A stretch of 64,000 bases of DNA from Microbulbifer okhotskensis (GTDB lineage: Bacteria; Pseudomonadota; Gammaproteobacteria; Pseudomonadales; Cellvibrionaceae), in the NCBI RefSeq assembly GCF_023895975.1, contig NZ_JALBWM010000001.1, positions 49,034 through 113,033 on the forward strand. The letters are read 5' to 3'. Both the position numbers and the translations under genes were made by a program. Under the pieces are notes generated by a model. The model was not told the DNA's origin. It ran no database searches and worked only from the letters and a program-made list of their open reading frames with translations. Within the stretch, counting starts at the first letter, position 1. Each line of letters opens with the position of its first letter. This document shows positions 1 through 8,154 of this stretch, one piece after another.

Positions 1-1263
1 CAGGCTTGACTGGCGTACATCCAGGCCAAACAGGGTCTCGGGGGGAGCCTGCTGCTCCTTGGGAGAGGAGTGCCACTGCAAGCTGTTGAGAATTGCCTCA
101 CGGTGTTTCCAGCCGAAATAGCCGAGGCCACCGATCAGGCCAAGCCAAAACAGCAGCTCCAGAATTTTTGCAATTTCGGGCCCCCACTCAAAATCACTGT
201 CGGATTCAGTGTCCTCTGGAGAACGCTCAAACAGCCACTCGATAAAGTCGATCAGCCACTCGATAAAGTCGATCAGCCATTGAGGAAATTTTTCTTTGAC
301 TTCATCGACTTCTTTTTTGCGCCAGCCACTGATCTCTTTCATTTGGTGAAAGTCTTCACCGGCCAGAATTTCATCAATGCGCTCTTGCCCTTGCTGGGGG
401 GTGTCTACCGTTTCGGCATTGGCTGGAGGCGGTGCCGACAGCATTGTGCCGAGCGCGAGGCTGCAAAGCAGAATCAAGGAAGCGGTGCCGGGCGTTTCTC
501 TGCGGCGAGCTCGCCGTTCGCGTTGCTGGCGCTCCAGAAAATCACGGAACTGAATCTCGATGTCCCAACCTTCAAGCTCAATACGGCGGCCGATATACAG
601 GCAAAAACCGCTGACAATATAGAAGGGCGCTACAGCGGCCATGATTAGCAAGTACAGGGCATTGTAAAGCCACTCCAACCAAAGGGTGTCCCCCTGTAGG
701 AGCGGCATCCACTCGATTCCCTCAGCATATTGTTCAGGGATAAACAGGAAGGCCAGCATCGATAAAGCAGCGAGCAGAAAGATCTCTATATGATATAGGG
801 TGAGTGTCAGCCAGGTGGCTGCACCGGAGTGCTTGCGGTGCAGTACACCAATACGGGAAGAGCGCGCCTTGCCGCCGGATTGTTCCAGTACTGTGATGGG
901 CATATCGAAAGAGCGGGTGGGGCTCAAGCGGCGCAGGGTGAGCCAAAGGAACCAGTCACGGCGGTTCGGGCTAAAAAAGTGCCTTAACGCTGTGCCAACG
1001 GATACCGGTGAGCCGAATAGTGCGCGGCTGATCATAAATAGTGGCAGCCGGTCAAAAACCGGTTTTAACCACCAGATAAATAGGCCCGAGAGCATGGGCG
1101 ATTCGGGGAATAGCCAGTAGCACAGTGTTAATAGAGTGGCTGCGGGTAGTAGCCACACGATAAATAATTGCCACCAATATCTGCGTGCCAGGGCGATTCC
1201 CAGATCGATAGACTCCCAGGGGGAGCGCAAGCGTGCACGGACGGCCAAATTCTTAACTTGCAC
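1..1263 (-). CDS. DUF4129-type membrane protein, C-terminus cut by window edge
   Basis: About 421 residues are visible and the frame is still open at base 1, so the C-terminus lies outside. The reading starts at a GTG inside the end of the SpoIIM-like gene (11-base overlap) and opens MQVKNLAVRARL, typical of this family. There are hydrophobic segments near residues 30-50 and after 140, and another before the edge. Near the edge the motif FGLDVR appears, which I know from the start of DUF4129 domains (usually GLDVRPESLP). The family sits with SpoIIM-like and RDD proteins and often MoxR/DUF58 genes downstream; its biochemical role is not established. The gene holds a perfect 21-base tandem duplication. 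A TTG at 1248 is an alternative start. Confidence 0.8.
   Translation of the reverse strand, partial: MQVKNLAVRARLRSPWESIDLGIALARRYWWQLFIVWLLPAATLLTLCYWLFPESPMLSGLFIWWLKPVFDRLPLFMISRALFGSPVSVGTALRHFFSPNRRDWFLWLTLRRLSPTRSFDMPITVLEQSGGKARSSRIGVLHRKHSGAATWLTLTLYHIEIFLLAALSMLAFLFIPEQYAEGIEWMPLLQGDTLWLEWLYNALYLLIMAAVAPFYIVSGFCLYIGRRIELEGWDIEIQFRDFLERQQRERRARRRETPGTASLILLCSLALGTMLSAPPPANAETVDTPQQGQERIDEILAGEDFHQMKEISGWRKKEVDEVKEKFPQWLIDFIEWLIDFIEWLFERSPEDTESDSDFEWGPEIAKILELLFWLGLIGGLGYFGWKHREAILNSLQWHSSPKEQQAPPETLFGLDVRQSSL
236..277. repeat. Two-copy 21-base in-frame tandem duplication
   Basis: Two identical 21-base units lie head to tail at 236-256 and 257-277. They sit in frame inside the DUF4129-type gene and duplicate seven residues, giving WLIDFIEWLIDFIEWL in the protein. 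The length keeps the frame, so the protein is merely extended by one amphipathic helical turn pair. Confidence 0.95.
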
Positions 1264-2227
1264 TTGCCGCGCCCTCCTTGCGTCCGGCCAGGATGAAGTA
1301 GGCAAAGACCAACAGCCACAGTGCGGTGCCGACGCCGAGCTTGAGGGCGATCGGTGTGGAAGAACTGGAGGACCAGAAAGCCTCGAGGAAGGCGGCAATG
1401 ACCAGCATCAGGAAGGTGCCATACATGATCTTCATGGCTTCAACAGAGGCTAGGCGCAGAGCCACAGTACGTCGGTGTTGACCCGGATCCACCAGTGAGC
1501 GCCCCAGTATCAGGCCCGCAGCACCGGCCAGTACTATGGCGGTCAGTTCGAAGGCACCGTGGCCGATCACGAATGGGTAAAAAGTGGAAACAAAGCCGAC
1601 TCGGGTGATATGCCCGAAGGCCGCGCCAATATAGATGCCGTTAAACACCAGGAAGAAAATCGAGCCAAGGCCAAACAGGACACCGCCGGCAAAGGTGCGA
1701 AAGGCGATGCCGATATTGTTCTTGATATAGAAGCCAAACATAAACAGGTCGGTATCTGAGTCGCGTTCGCGTCCCAATACGCGGTTGCCTGGATCGTACA
1801 TGGATTCAAAGCCCATCACCTGCTCTGGTGACATCACGGCGTAAACCAGGGCATCGTTATTGTAGGTGCCAATACCCAGAATCAGCCCCGGTAGCAAAAA
1901 CAGAGCAGAGGCCAAGATGACCGCGCGGCTATTGGCGCGCACTGCCTGGGGGAAACCTGCCAGTAAGTAGTGCAGCCAACCCTTGCGGCGCAGGGTCTCC
2001 TGGCGGTAGACACGATGGTGTGCCGACATCACCAGTTGGTTCAGGTGATCGATCAGGCGGTTGGTATATTGGCGCTCTTTTGCCATGGCCAATTGTTGGC
2101 ACAAGCTTCGGTAGGCGGCCGGCAGATCCAGCACCGCTGTCTCGGCCTTATTACTATCTGCTCTCAACCAGGCTTCTAGCTGGTCCCAGCTATCGCGGTA
2201 GCGATTTTCAAAATCTCTCTGCTTCAT
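1253..2227 (-). CDS. Stage II sporulation protein M-like (SpoIIM family) membrane protein
   Basis: A 324-residue protein with a charged, soluble N-terminal 95 residues followed by about five or six membrane segments (for example residues ~100-118, 175-205, 220-245, 270-295 and 300-318). The arrangement matches the SpoIIM/DUF95 family, which in Gram-negatives has no link to sporulation. It lies 12 bases downstream of the RDD gene and overlaps the start of the DUF4129-type gene, so the three are almost certainly one operon. The trio RDD-SpoIIM-DUF4129 is a recurrent gammaproteobacterial block, commonly beside MoxR ATPase and DUF58 genes, suggesting an envelope-assembly or stress role; that role is inference. 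Confidence 0.85.
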   Translation of the reverse strand: MKQRDFENRYRDSWDQLEAWLRADSNKAETAVLDLPAAYRSLCQQLAMAKERQYTNRLIDHLNQLVMSAHHRVYRQETLRRKGWLHYLLAGFPQAVRANSRAVILASALFLLPGLILGIGTYNNDALVYAVMSPEQVMGFESMYDPGNRVLGRERDSDTDLFMFGFYIKNNIGIAFRTFAGGVLFGLGSIFFLVFNGIYIGAAFGHITRVGFVSTFYPFVIGHGAFELTAIVLAGAAGLILGRSLVDPGQHRRTVALRLASVEAMKIMYGTFLMLVIAAFLEAFWSSSSSTPIALKLGVGTALWLLVFAYFILAGRKEGAASAS

Positions 2228-2239
2228 GGATACCTCTGC

Positions 2240-2923
2240 CTATCCCCTGCCGCCGAGTAACCAGCTGCCCACAGAGCGCAAATAGGCCAGGGCTTCGTTG
2301 TCTCGCTTGCGGGTCATGGGCTCGAGCAGGTTGGCGAGCTCCCTCTGGCGCGCCTCACTTAAATCATCGTGGCGCTCCAACAGGCTGACCAGCGCCTGCT
2401 GGTCAGCCTGTTGGAGATTTTGCGGTGGCGGAAGAGGAGTGGAATCCGGTAGGGCAACCGGGGCTTTTTCCTCTTCCCGGTAGACCACCAGGGTACCTGC
2501 GGCCAAGTCTCCCAGCCGCTGGAAGTGGCGACCGAGGGCCATACTAATTACACCGGTGGCATAGGCAAACGGCATAAAATCGGCAAAGCGCAGCAGGTTG
2601 CGTACAAAGGATGCGCCCCAGGACACAGGAGTGAGGTTGTCGTTGACCACCATCAGGCCGAAAGCTTTTTTGCCCGGTGTCTGGCCACGGCGCAGTACTT
2701 CAAAAAACACCGGGTAGAACCATTCGAGCAAAAAGGCGCAAACCAACCAGATGCCAATACCGGCAACGCCTGCAAACAGCAGCGCCAAGCCGATCGCGGC
2801 TAATATAAGGGACCGATAGAAAACATCCACGGCATAGGCGAGGATGCGCGGCACGGGCCCTGCAGCCCGCGCGCGCAAATCGATACCCTCAGGTGTTTCG
2901 ACGTTATAGGTGGTATCCAGCAA
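2240..2923 (-). CDS. RDD family membrane protein
   Basis: A 227-residue protein. Residues 1-140 carry the RDD domain: three membrane segments (~27-45, 50-70 and 105-125) with an early Arg (RARAAGPVPR) and the RRGQTPGKKAFG loop typical of the family. The last 80 residues are soluble, charged and helical, and are not part of the standard domain. It is first in the RDD / SpoIIM-like / DUF4129 operon, 27 bases downstream of the preceding membrane-protein gene on the same strand. RDD proteins are of mixed or unknown function; some have been linked to ion transport. The family assignment is secure, the function is not. Confidence 0.88.
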   Translation of the reverse strand: MLDTTYNVETPEGIDLRARAAGPVPRILAYAVDVFYRSLILAAIGLALLFAGVAGIGIWLVCAFLLEWFYPVFFEVLRRGQTPGKKAFGLMVVNDNLTPVSWGASFVRNLLRFADFMPFAYATGVISMALGRHFQRLGDLAAGTLVVYREEEKAPVALPDSTPLPPPQNLQQADQQALVSLLERHDDLSEARQRELANLLEPMTRKRDNEALAYLRSVGSWLLGGRG

Positions 2924-2950
2924 GCCACCGCTCCTGTCAGATAGAAAAAC

Positions 2951-3706
2951 TTAGATGTGATTGGGTGAACCGAAGACTTTTCGGTAAGCGACACCGTAGG
3001 CAATACTGCCTAGTGGTAGTGCCCAGATCAGACCGATCAGCAAGGCCAGGCCGCCGGCGATATAAATAAGCAGTAACACAATCAGGAAGCCGAGGAAGGC
3101 AAACCAGTTTTTGCTGATGGCTTTGCGGGATGCCTCCAGTGCAGCCCAGGGGCCCAGGTTGCGATCGGCAATCAGCGGCAATGCCAGAATATAGGCAACC
3201 AACAAGTAAATACCTGGTATCACCAGCAGTAAAAAGCCGACTCCGACCAGCAGGTACATCACAATGGTGGCGATGCCGAGAGGTACGATTTTATCGAAAT
3301 GAGAAAACACCTCGGTGCCGGAAGTCTGTTCATCGCGGGCAATCTTGATACCAATCATTGCCATCCCTACACCCAGAGGGGCGCAGGCGACAGTGGTGAT
3401 CAGTTGAGCTAATAGGCCGAGGAGGCCCAGACCCGTCGACCCCTGGCCGCTCTCTAAGCTAAAAGCGGCGCCGCCGCCGGTAATCAAAGTAATAACAAAG
3501 CTGATTCCCATAGAGGCGACCAGGTAGAGAATGGCCCCTACCCAAATGGTGCCCTTATTTCCACTGGTGCGCTCCCAGGCTTCGCTGATGGTTTCCCCAA
3601 TAGAAAATGAATAATCTCCGGCAATGCCCTTTTCAATAGAGCCTGAATCATCAGTCTCTGTTCCATTGGCCAGATTTGCTTCGGGGGCCTTATAAATGTC
3701 ACTCAT
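2951..3706 (-). CDS. Poly-membrane-spanning conserved hypothetical protein
   Basis: A protein of about 251 residues opening MSDIYKAPEANL. I chose this start over one 45 bases upstream because AAGGA lies about ten bases before it and many gammaproteobacterial relatives start with the same Y-x-AP motif. After about 45 polar residues come roughly six membrane segments in a DUF4013/DUF975-like arrangement (Gly/Ala/Leu-rich, with VIPGIYLLVAYILALPLI around residue 160-177). The gene precedes RDD-SpoIIM-DUF4129 on the same strand with a 27-base gap, so it may be the first gene of that operon. No catalytic motif is visible. The exact family is unsure. Confidence 0.7.
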   Translation of the reverse strand: MSDIYKAPEANLANGTETDDSGSIEKGIAGDYSFSIGETISEAWERTSGNKGTIWVGAILYLVASMGISFVITLITGGGAAFSLESGQGSTGLGLLGLLAQLITTVACAPLGVGMAMIGIKIARDEQTSGTEVFSHFDKIVPLGIATIVMYLLVGVGFLLLVIPGIYLLVAYILALPLIADRNLGPWAALEASRKAISKNWFAFLGFLIVLLLIYIAGGLALLIGLIWALPLGSIAYGVAYRKVFGSPNHI

Positions 3707-3874
3707 CCTGAACGCTGTCCTTATTGAGAAATAGATTATTTGAGGGTGCAAAATCCGGAGGCGAATATCTCACAGGCGGCGTTGGCGAACAATGCCACGC
3801 CAATACATTGGCAGATTAGGTGATAGATCTTTCTCGACATAGAATCTTTGCACGGCCAATGAGGAGTTTGATTG

Positions 3875-4498
3875 ATGAAAAAAATAGTGTGGATGGGAGG
3901 ATTGATACTGACGTTGATTGTTGTCGGCTATCTGGCCTTGCCATTTTATTCTATTGGGCAATTACAGCGTGCGGCGGAGATGGCAAAGTCGGAAGACCCG
4001 CAGATTCGCGGTGAGAGTATCGACACTCTGGAGCATTATGTTGATTTTCCGGTTTTACGTGACAATTTAAAAGTGCGTCTGCAGGCACAGCTGCGTACTT
4101 CAATTGGCAATTCCATACCACAGGAGTTTGATGAACTTCTCGGCGCTGGCGCTAATTTCTTTATGGAACCCTTGCTGCAGCAATTTATTACCCCTGAGGG
4201 CATCGCCGATTTATTGCGCGGTGGTGAAGACCTGGACGAATTTGAGCGGGAAATTTACCGACAGGACTCGGCTGGTTCAGCGCCGGAACCGGAACCCTCG
4301 ACGGGAAAACCGAAGGAGGACGCCTGGCGGCGTATGAGCTGGCGTTTTACCGACGTCAACCACCTGAGTGTTGATTATGGGGAGCAGGATCGTGCAGAGT
4401 TGCGTTTGTTGATGCAGCGCAACGGGTTGCGTTGGCAGCTGGTGGATATTGAATTGCTGAACGAAATAGGCCGGGGAACAAACAATGGAGATGGATAA
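3875..4498 (+). CDS. DUF2939 domain protein
   Basis: A 207-residue protein with one N-terminal membrane anchor or signal sequence (residues 5-25), then a polar domain. The segment from about residue 27 (LPFYSIGQLQRAAE, then SEDPQ and LEHYVDFPVLRDNLK) matches DUF2939, a small periplasm-facing domain of unknown role. The ATG at 3875 is preceded by GAGGAG with good spacing; an in-frame TTG immediately upstream is unlikely. It is transcribed away from the RDD operon and its stop overlaps the start of the DUF2237 gene, so the two are translationally coupled. Confidence 0.8.
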   Translation: MKKIVWMGGLILTLIVVGYLALPFYSIGQLQRAAEMAKSEDPQIRGESIDTLEHYVDFPVLRDNLKVRLQAQLRTSIGNSIPQEFDELLGAGANFFMEPLLQQFITPEGIADLLRGGEDLDEFEREIYRQDSAGSAPEPEPSTGKPKEDAWRRMSWRFTDVNHLSVDYGEQDRAELRLLMQRNGLRWQLVDIELLNEIGRGTNNGDG

Positions 4499-4862
4499 AT
4501 CGATTAACGTTTTTGGTGACCCGCTGGTTCCCTGCGGCCAGGATCCCAACACGGGATTTTTTCGCGATGGCTGTTGTAATACCGGTAAGGAGGATGCCGG
4601 TTCCCATACGGTTTGTGTTTCGGTGACGGGGAATTTTCTCGACTTTTCTCGCAGCCGTGGCAATGACCTGAGCACACCAGTGGCGGAGTTCAATTTCCCG
4701 GGGCTGAGGGAAGGCGATCGCTGGTGCTTGTGCGCAGCCCGCTGGTTGGAGGCCGAGAAAATGAATATGGCCCCTCGGTTATTTTTGCAAAGTACACACG
4801 TTAAAGCTTTGGACATAGTGCCAATGCAAACCCTACGCAAGTACGCGCTGGACTTACTGTAG
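4485..4862 (+). CDS. DUF2237 family protein
   Basis: A 125-residue cytosolic protein matching DUF2237 over its whole length. The family landmarks are all present: PLVPCGQDPNTGFFRDGCC, then SHTVC, FSRSRGNDLSTP, GLREGDRWCLCAARW and THVKALDIVP. The conserved cysteines and RDGCC/WCLC motifs suggest metal or redox chemistry, but no function is established. The ATG at 4485 has GGGGA seven bases upstream and overlaps the end of the DUF2939 gene. ATG 4491 is an alternative start. Confidence 0.9.
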   Translation: MEMDKSINVFGDPLVPCGQDPNTGFFRDGCCNTGKEDAGSHTVCVSVTGNFLDFSRSRGNDLSTPVAEFNFPGLREGDRWCLCAARWLEAEKMNMAPRLFLQSTHVKALDIVPMQTLRKYALDLL

Positions 4863-4872
4863 AACCACAGCG

Positions 4873-4960
4873 AGTGGGGTACAAGCGGCCCCACTTTCAT
4901 CGATACCTAGCTGGCTGCGGTACATCCTTGTACCGCTCTAACCCGTTGCATAGCCGGGTT
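4873..4960. terminator. Cluster of three inverted repeats between convergent genes
   Basis: Three short hairpins lie between two converging genes. They are 4873-4879 with 4889-4895 (7 bp, followed by TTTC), 4919-4924 with 4929-4934 (6 bp, 4-base loop) and 4940-4945 with 4955-4960 (6 bp). The position and structure suggest shared transcription termination; none has a long T-tract. Confidence 0.5.
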
Positions 4961-4971
4961 AAGAGTGGGGC

Positions 4972-5964
4972 TTAAGAGGGCAGAAAGTCGATAGAGTAAT
5001 TTTTAGTCGTGCTTTCTACGTTCGCAGTACCAAAATTAATCATACGGATTCTTGCCAGGATTTTGCGCTCCAGGGCGGAATTGTTGAGTTCACTTTCCAC
5101 CAATTTGATAGAAGCAATAGAGCCATTTGGAGCAATTGCCAGCTGTACTGTGAGCCTTCCCTGCAGAGTGGGGTCTTTACGTAGGGCGCGATTATAGATT
5201 GCGATAATTGCCTCTTTATTCGCTTCCATAATACTGCGAATGGAATCGTCAGTTCGTATAGATTTTTGTCCTCTGACCGCGCGTGCAGTTTCTTTGGCCG
5301 AACCGGCAGCTTGGACATTTTTCACTTGGGTAGTTTGTCTTGCCGTCAGCGAGGTGCCGCCGGTATCTCGACTCGCCTTACCGGCTATAACGCCACCACT
5401 GGAAGCTTTAGATTTATCGCCGATCATATTTCGTTCAGTCTTCGCGGCGGTCGCATTACCGTTGCTGAGCTGCCCGCGGTTGACTTCCGAGGAATCAAAG
5501 CTGTCACGCATATCCAGCAGATCATCGGCAAGTGCGTTTAGTCCGCTGTTAGCTGCTTTCTCGCGCGCCTGTTGTACCTCGACGGCGGGAGGGTTTTCTG
5601 CCCTGCGCGGTTTCTGCACGGGCTTGGGCTTCTCGCGAACTTCTTTTTTTGGCTTGGGGGTCTCTTCGGGTTTTCTTTTTTCCTCGGGTTTCTTTTTTTC
5701 CTTGGGTTTTGCTTTGGGTTTCGCTTTTGGTAATTCTTTCTTCTCCAGAATGACTTTGGCCAACTGCGGCGGTACTTTTTCTGCCTGCTCGCGGGTGAGT
5801 TCGGGTACCGGAATCAGCGCAATCGCAATGCCGCTGATGGCCAGGGCAATAAGGCCACCCCGCAGGAGTTTAATAAAGCGCTGGTCTTCCTCCTTGGAAG
5901 CGGACCAGGGCAGTACCGTCTCCTGTAACTGCCAGGGGGCATAACTCATCGTTGCTGTACTCAT
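4972..5964 (-). CDS. TonB-like protein with AgmX/PglI-type C-terminal domain
   Basis: A 330-residue protein with TonB architecture. It has a short cytoplasmic head, one membrane anchor (residues ~34-53), a Lys/Pro/Glu-rich rigid linker (~62-125), a low-complexity Ser/Ala/Gly middle and a C-terminal domain from about residue 235. That domain (EANKEAIIAIYNRALRKDP, later QGRLTVQLAIAPNGSI) is the form seen in AgmX/PglI (GltJ/GltG) proteins rather than in siderophore TonB. It is the last gene of the motor operon, one base after the first ExbD gene. The inferred role is to carry force from the ExbB/ExbD stator across the periplasm to the TPR proteins encoded upstream. Confidence 0.85.
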   Translation of the reverse strand: MSTATMSYAPWQLQETVLPWSASKEEDQRFIKLLRGGLIALAISGIAIALIPVPELTREQAEKVPPQLAKVILEKKELPKAKPKAKPKEKKKPEEKRKPEETPKPKKEVREKPKPVQKPRRAENPPAVEVQQAREKAANSGLNALADDLLDMRDSFDSSEVNRGQLSNGNATAAKTERNMIGDKSKASSGGVIAGKASRDTGGTSLTARQTTQVKNVQAAGSAKETARAVRGQKSIRTDDSIRSIMEANKEAIIAIYNRALRKDPTLQGRLTVQLAIAPNGSIASIKLVESELNNSALERKILARIRMINFGTANVESTTKNYSIDFLPS

Positions 5965-5965
5965 A

Positions 5966-6487
5966 TCAGGTGTCCACCCCCGATGGCTCCTCGGGCGCAG
6001 TTTGTTCTACCGCGAAAGACATATCGCGGAAGTCGGCAGCGGCACAAGTTTGCATGATCTGTTTGAGCAATTCATAGGGAACCTGTTCGTCACCGAGGAT
6101 AGTGACAGCGCGTCCCATTATTTTTTGTGTTTCACTCAATTCTCCGGCCCGTTCCGCGCGGTAGTTGAGTTCTGTCATTAACGGTTGAATATTTTCTGCG
6201 CTGAGATCGATATCATCGATTTTGGCAATAAACCGATCTCCGACAAAAAGTTGTTGTCCATTAACTCGAACGACCGTAGTTATCTCGGGTTTTTGCTGAG
6301 CGGTAGACTTGGGAAGTTTGATAGTTTCGTCAGTCTGTAAAACCTGGACATCACTGGTGGAGTTCACCAGCAGGAAAAACACCAAAATGGTGAAAATATC
6401 CATCAGCGATACTAGATTCAGCTTAGATGTTTGCCTTTTTTGCCTGAGCCTGCGCTCCTGCAGTTTCGCGGCTGCATTGATCTTCAT
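5966..6487 (-). CDS. ExbD/TolR-type stator protein with intact proton-path Asp
   Basis: A 173-residue protein with a basic N-terminus (~22 residues), a single membrane helix (25-42, LVSLMDIFTILVFFLLV) and a periplasmic domain. Asp30 sits at the position of the essential proton-relay aspartate of ExbD/TolR. The periplasmic part (~75-150) has the usual fold pattern ending in a TILGDEQVPYELLKQIM stretch. It lies between the second ExbD gene (12-base gap) and the TonB-like gene (one-base gap). It should pair with the ExbB-like protein encoded at 7024 as the force-generating unit in the inner membrane. Confidence 0.9.
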   Translation of the reverse strand: MKINAAAKLQERRLRQKRQTSKLNLVSLMDIFTILVFFLLVNSTSDVQVLQTDETIKLPKSTAQQKPEITTVVRVNGQQLFVGDRFIAKIDDIDLSAENIQPLMTELNYRAERAGELSETQKIMGRAVTILGDEQVPYELLKQIMQTCAAADFRDMSFAVEQTAPEEPSGVDT

Positions 6488-6499
6488 TTAACGGCCCCG

Positions 6500-7012
6500 C
6501 TATTTTTCCAGCTCGGGTGCATCGCCGAGGGATATCTGTGGAAACAGTTCTGCATCGACCACTGATGTGGCCAGCACCGCTCGATAACTACGAGCGGTAT
6601 CCATGGCAGCAACCAGGGTTTTGTAGGGCGTTCCCTTTTCCGAGAGAATGACCAAGTCATCTTTATCGATAGATTTTTCACGCAATTGACGCTTGATCTG
6701 CTGTAACAGCAGAGAGACGGTAGCGAAGTCTGGTGCGTTCTCAACATGGGGGATATGCTTCACCGGGTTTCCCGCAGGATAATTAATATCGATATATTGT
6801 GCGCGCAAAACCATTTCCAGTTGACGGTTATCCTGTGCACTACTGGCACTGCCATCACTAAGACCAGGCAAGTTCAGTTTAAGCACGGAAATATGGGAGA
6901 ACACCATATTGAGTAGCAGCACGGGAACCAGAATTGTCATCAAGCTCATAAATGAGGTGATATCCAGTTCTGCTTCTTCGTGCCCACGCCGGCGAATATT
7001 AATATTCAGCAT
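6500..7012 (-). CDS. Second ExbD/TolR-like protein lacking the conserved Asp
   Basis: A 170-residue protein with ExbD topology: a short basic N-terminus, one membrane helix (~18-40, ITSFMSLMTILVPVLL) and a periplasmic domain with a typical C-terminal half (VILSEKGTPYKTLVAAMD). Aligned by eye with its neighbour, the proton-path Asp is replaced by Ser23, so by itself it should not relay protons. Two different ExbD-type genes next to one ExbB gene recalls the AglR-AglQ-AglS motor of Myxococcus. Start ATG; gaps to neighbours are 11-12 bases. Confidence 0.85.
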   Translation of the reverse strand: MLNINIRRRGHEEAELDITSFMSLMTILVPVLLLNMVFSHISVLKLNLPGLSDGSASSAQDNRQLEMVLRAQYIDINYPAGNPVKHIPHVENAPDFATVSLLLQQIKRQLREKSIDKDDLVILSEKGTPYKTLVAAMDTARSYRAVLATSVVDAELFPQISLGDAPELEK

Positions 7013-7023
7013 GGTGGTAACCC

Positions 7024-7689
7024 CTAACTGTTGGCGGTGCGTGGATCCGCTTTCTGTGGGCGCCCCATGGTCAGCAGGTTGAGGAATTTAACTCCGGCCA
7101 TTTGCAGACTGTCGACAATTTCATTGGTCTTGTTTTGCAGCATGGAGTTGAATAGCAACAGAGGTATGGCGGATATAAGGCCAAATGCAGTGGTATTCAT
7201 GGCGACAGAAATACTGGTGGACAGCATAGTGGCTTTTTCAGAGGGGTCTGCACTGGCCACAGCGGTAAATGCAGCAATCAGCCCCATAATGGTGCCAAGC
7301 AGGCCTAGCAGAGTGGCGATATTAGCCAGTGTGGCCAGATAACTGGTGCGCTTTTCCAGGCGTGGTACAGCTTCGAGAATACCCTCCTCAATGGCGAGGG
7401 CGATATTCTCTTCGCGTTTGGCGAATTGTAGGGTGTTGATCCCTGCAGCGGCAATACGTCCCATGGCGGCGTCGCTATCGTTTGCCAATTGTAATACGCT
7501 CTGATAGCTGCGCTTTTGCATCATGGGTAAAACCTGTTGGTAGGCTTTTTTGTTCGCACTTCCAGCGCGGCTCAAAAATATCCAACGCTCGATCACCATC
7601 GCCAAACCGATGACCAGTACCACTGCAATCGGGTACATAAAAGGACCGCCGTTTTGAAAAAAACGTAGCATTGTCTGAGTAAATTCCAT
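7024..7689 (-). CDS. MotA/TolQ/ExbB-type proton channel protein
   Basis: A 221-residue protein with three membrane segments: residues ~14-35, ~115-140 and ~160-185. The diagnostic core is present (LANIATLLGLLGTIMGLIAAF, then STSISVAMNTTAFGLISAIPLLL), including the Thr-rich, Gly-rich faces that line the proton pore. I start at ATG 7689 because GGAG precedes it by nine bases; an in-frame TTG five codons upstream overlaps that ribosome site. It is followed at 11 bases by two ExbD genes and the TonB-like gene, forming a complete PMF-driven stator set. A 192-base gap separates it from the preceding small secreted-protein gene, so it may have its own promoter. Confidence 0.92.
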   Translation of the reverse strand: MEFTQTMLRFFQNGGPFMYPIAVVLVIGLAMVIERWIFLSRAGSANKKAYQQVLPMMQKRSYQSVLQLANDSDAAMGRIAAAGINTLQFAKREENIALAIEEGILEAVPRLEKRTSYLATLANIATLLGLLGTIMGLIAAFTAVASADPSEKATMLSTSISVAMNTTAFGLISAIPLLLFNSMLQNKTNEIVDSLQMAGVKFLNLLTMGRPQKADPRTANS

Positions 7690-7881
7690 GGTTAAATTCT
7701 CCAAAAGGGTAAGAAGCTAAAATAGAATGTTTGTGTATTGAGTGAGTGATTCCAACTCCATCAATATCCATTAGGAACGACAGCAGAAGCCCTTGGGCAC
7801 ATTGCCATTCCAACTTGTGCTGTATAAAATTCGGCAGCGCCGCTTCCCTGCGCCACTTATTGATTAGCCATCAAAAACGAT

Positions 7882-8154
7882 TTATTCGGATTGATTCTGC
7901 TGAGTTTCTTGCAGAATAATTTCACGGCGAAATTCTGAATATTCCTGATGTTGGAATACGGCAGAAAAGGTCTGAGGTAAAACACTATCGAGTCGTTGTA
8001 GGCTGTTGGCTTGTTTCCAAGGGATAATGTACAGAACTTTGGGCTGCTCCTGGCTGCCAATGACTGTCGATTCCAGAGTGGTGATTTCTTCGGCAGTTAC
8101 ACTGTGGATACATAGTGATAACGCCATTAATAAGCGGACAATTATTTTTTTCAT
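7882..8154 (-). CDS. Small exported protein of the motor cluster, unrecognised
   Basis: A 90-residue protein with a clear signal peptide (KKIIVRLLMALSLCIHSVTA, cleavage after residue ~21). The mature part is about 69 polar residues containing VLYIIPWKQANSLQRLDSVL. I do not recognise a family. Its ATG overlaps the stop of the upstream TPR lipoprotein gene (TGATG), so it is translationally coupled to that gene and belongs to the cluster. The likely location is the periplasm. Confidence 0.72.
   Translation of the reverse strand: MKKIIVRLLMALSLCIHSVTAEEITTLESTVIGSQEQPKVLYIIPWKQANSLQRLDSVLPQTFSAVFQHQEYSEFRREIILQETQQNQSE

Noticed and set aside
1253..2227. Sporulation gene
   Set aside because: SpoIIM-like proteins are widespread in non-sporing Gram-negatives; no other sporulation gene is present.
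5240..5944. Plus-strand 234-codon frame opposite the TonB-like gene
   Set aside because: Low-complexity Ser/Phe text mirrored from the Lys/Pro-rich linker; no start signal or family.
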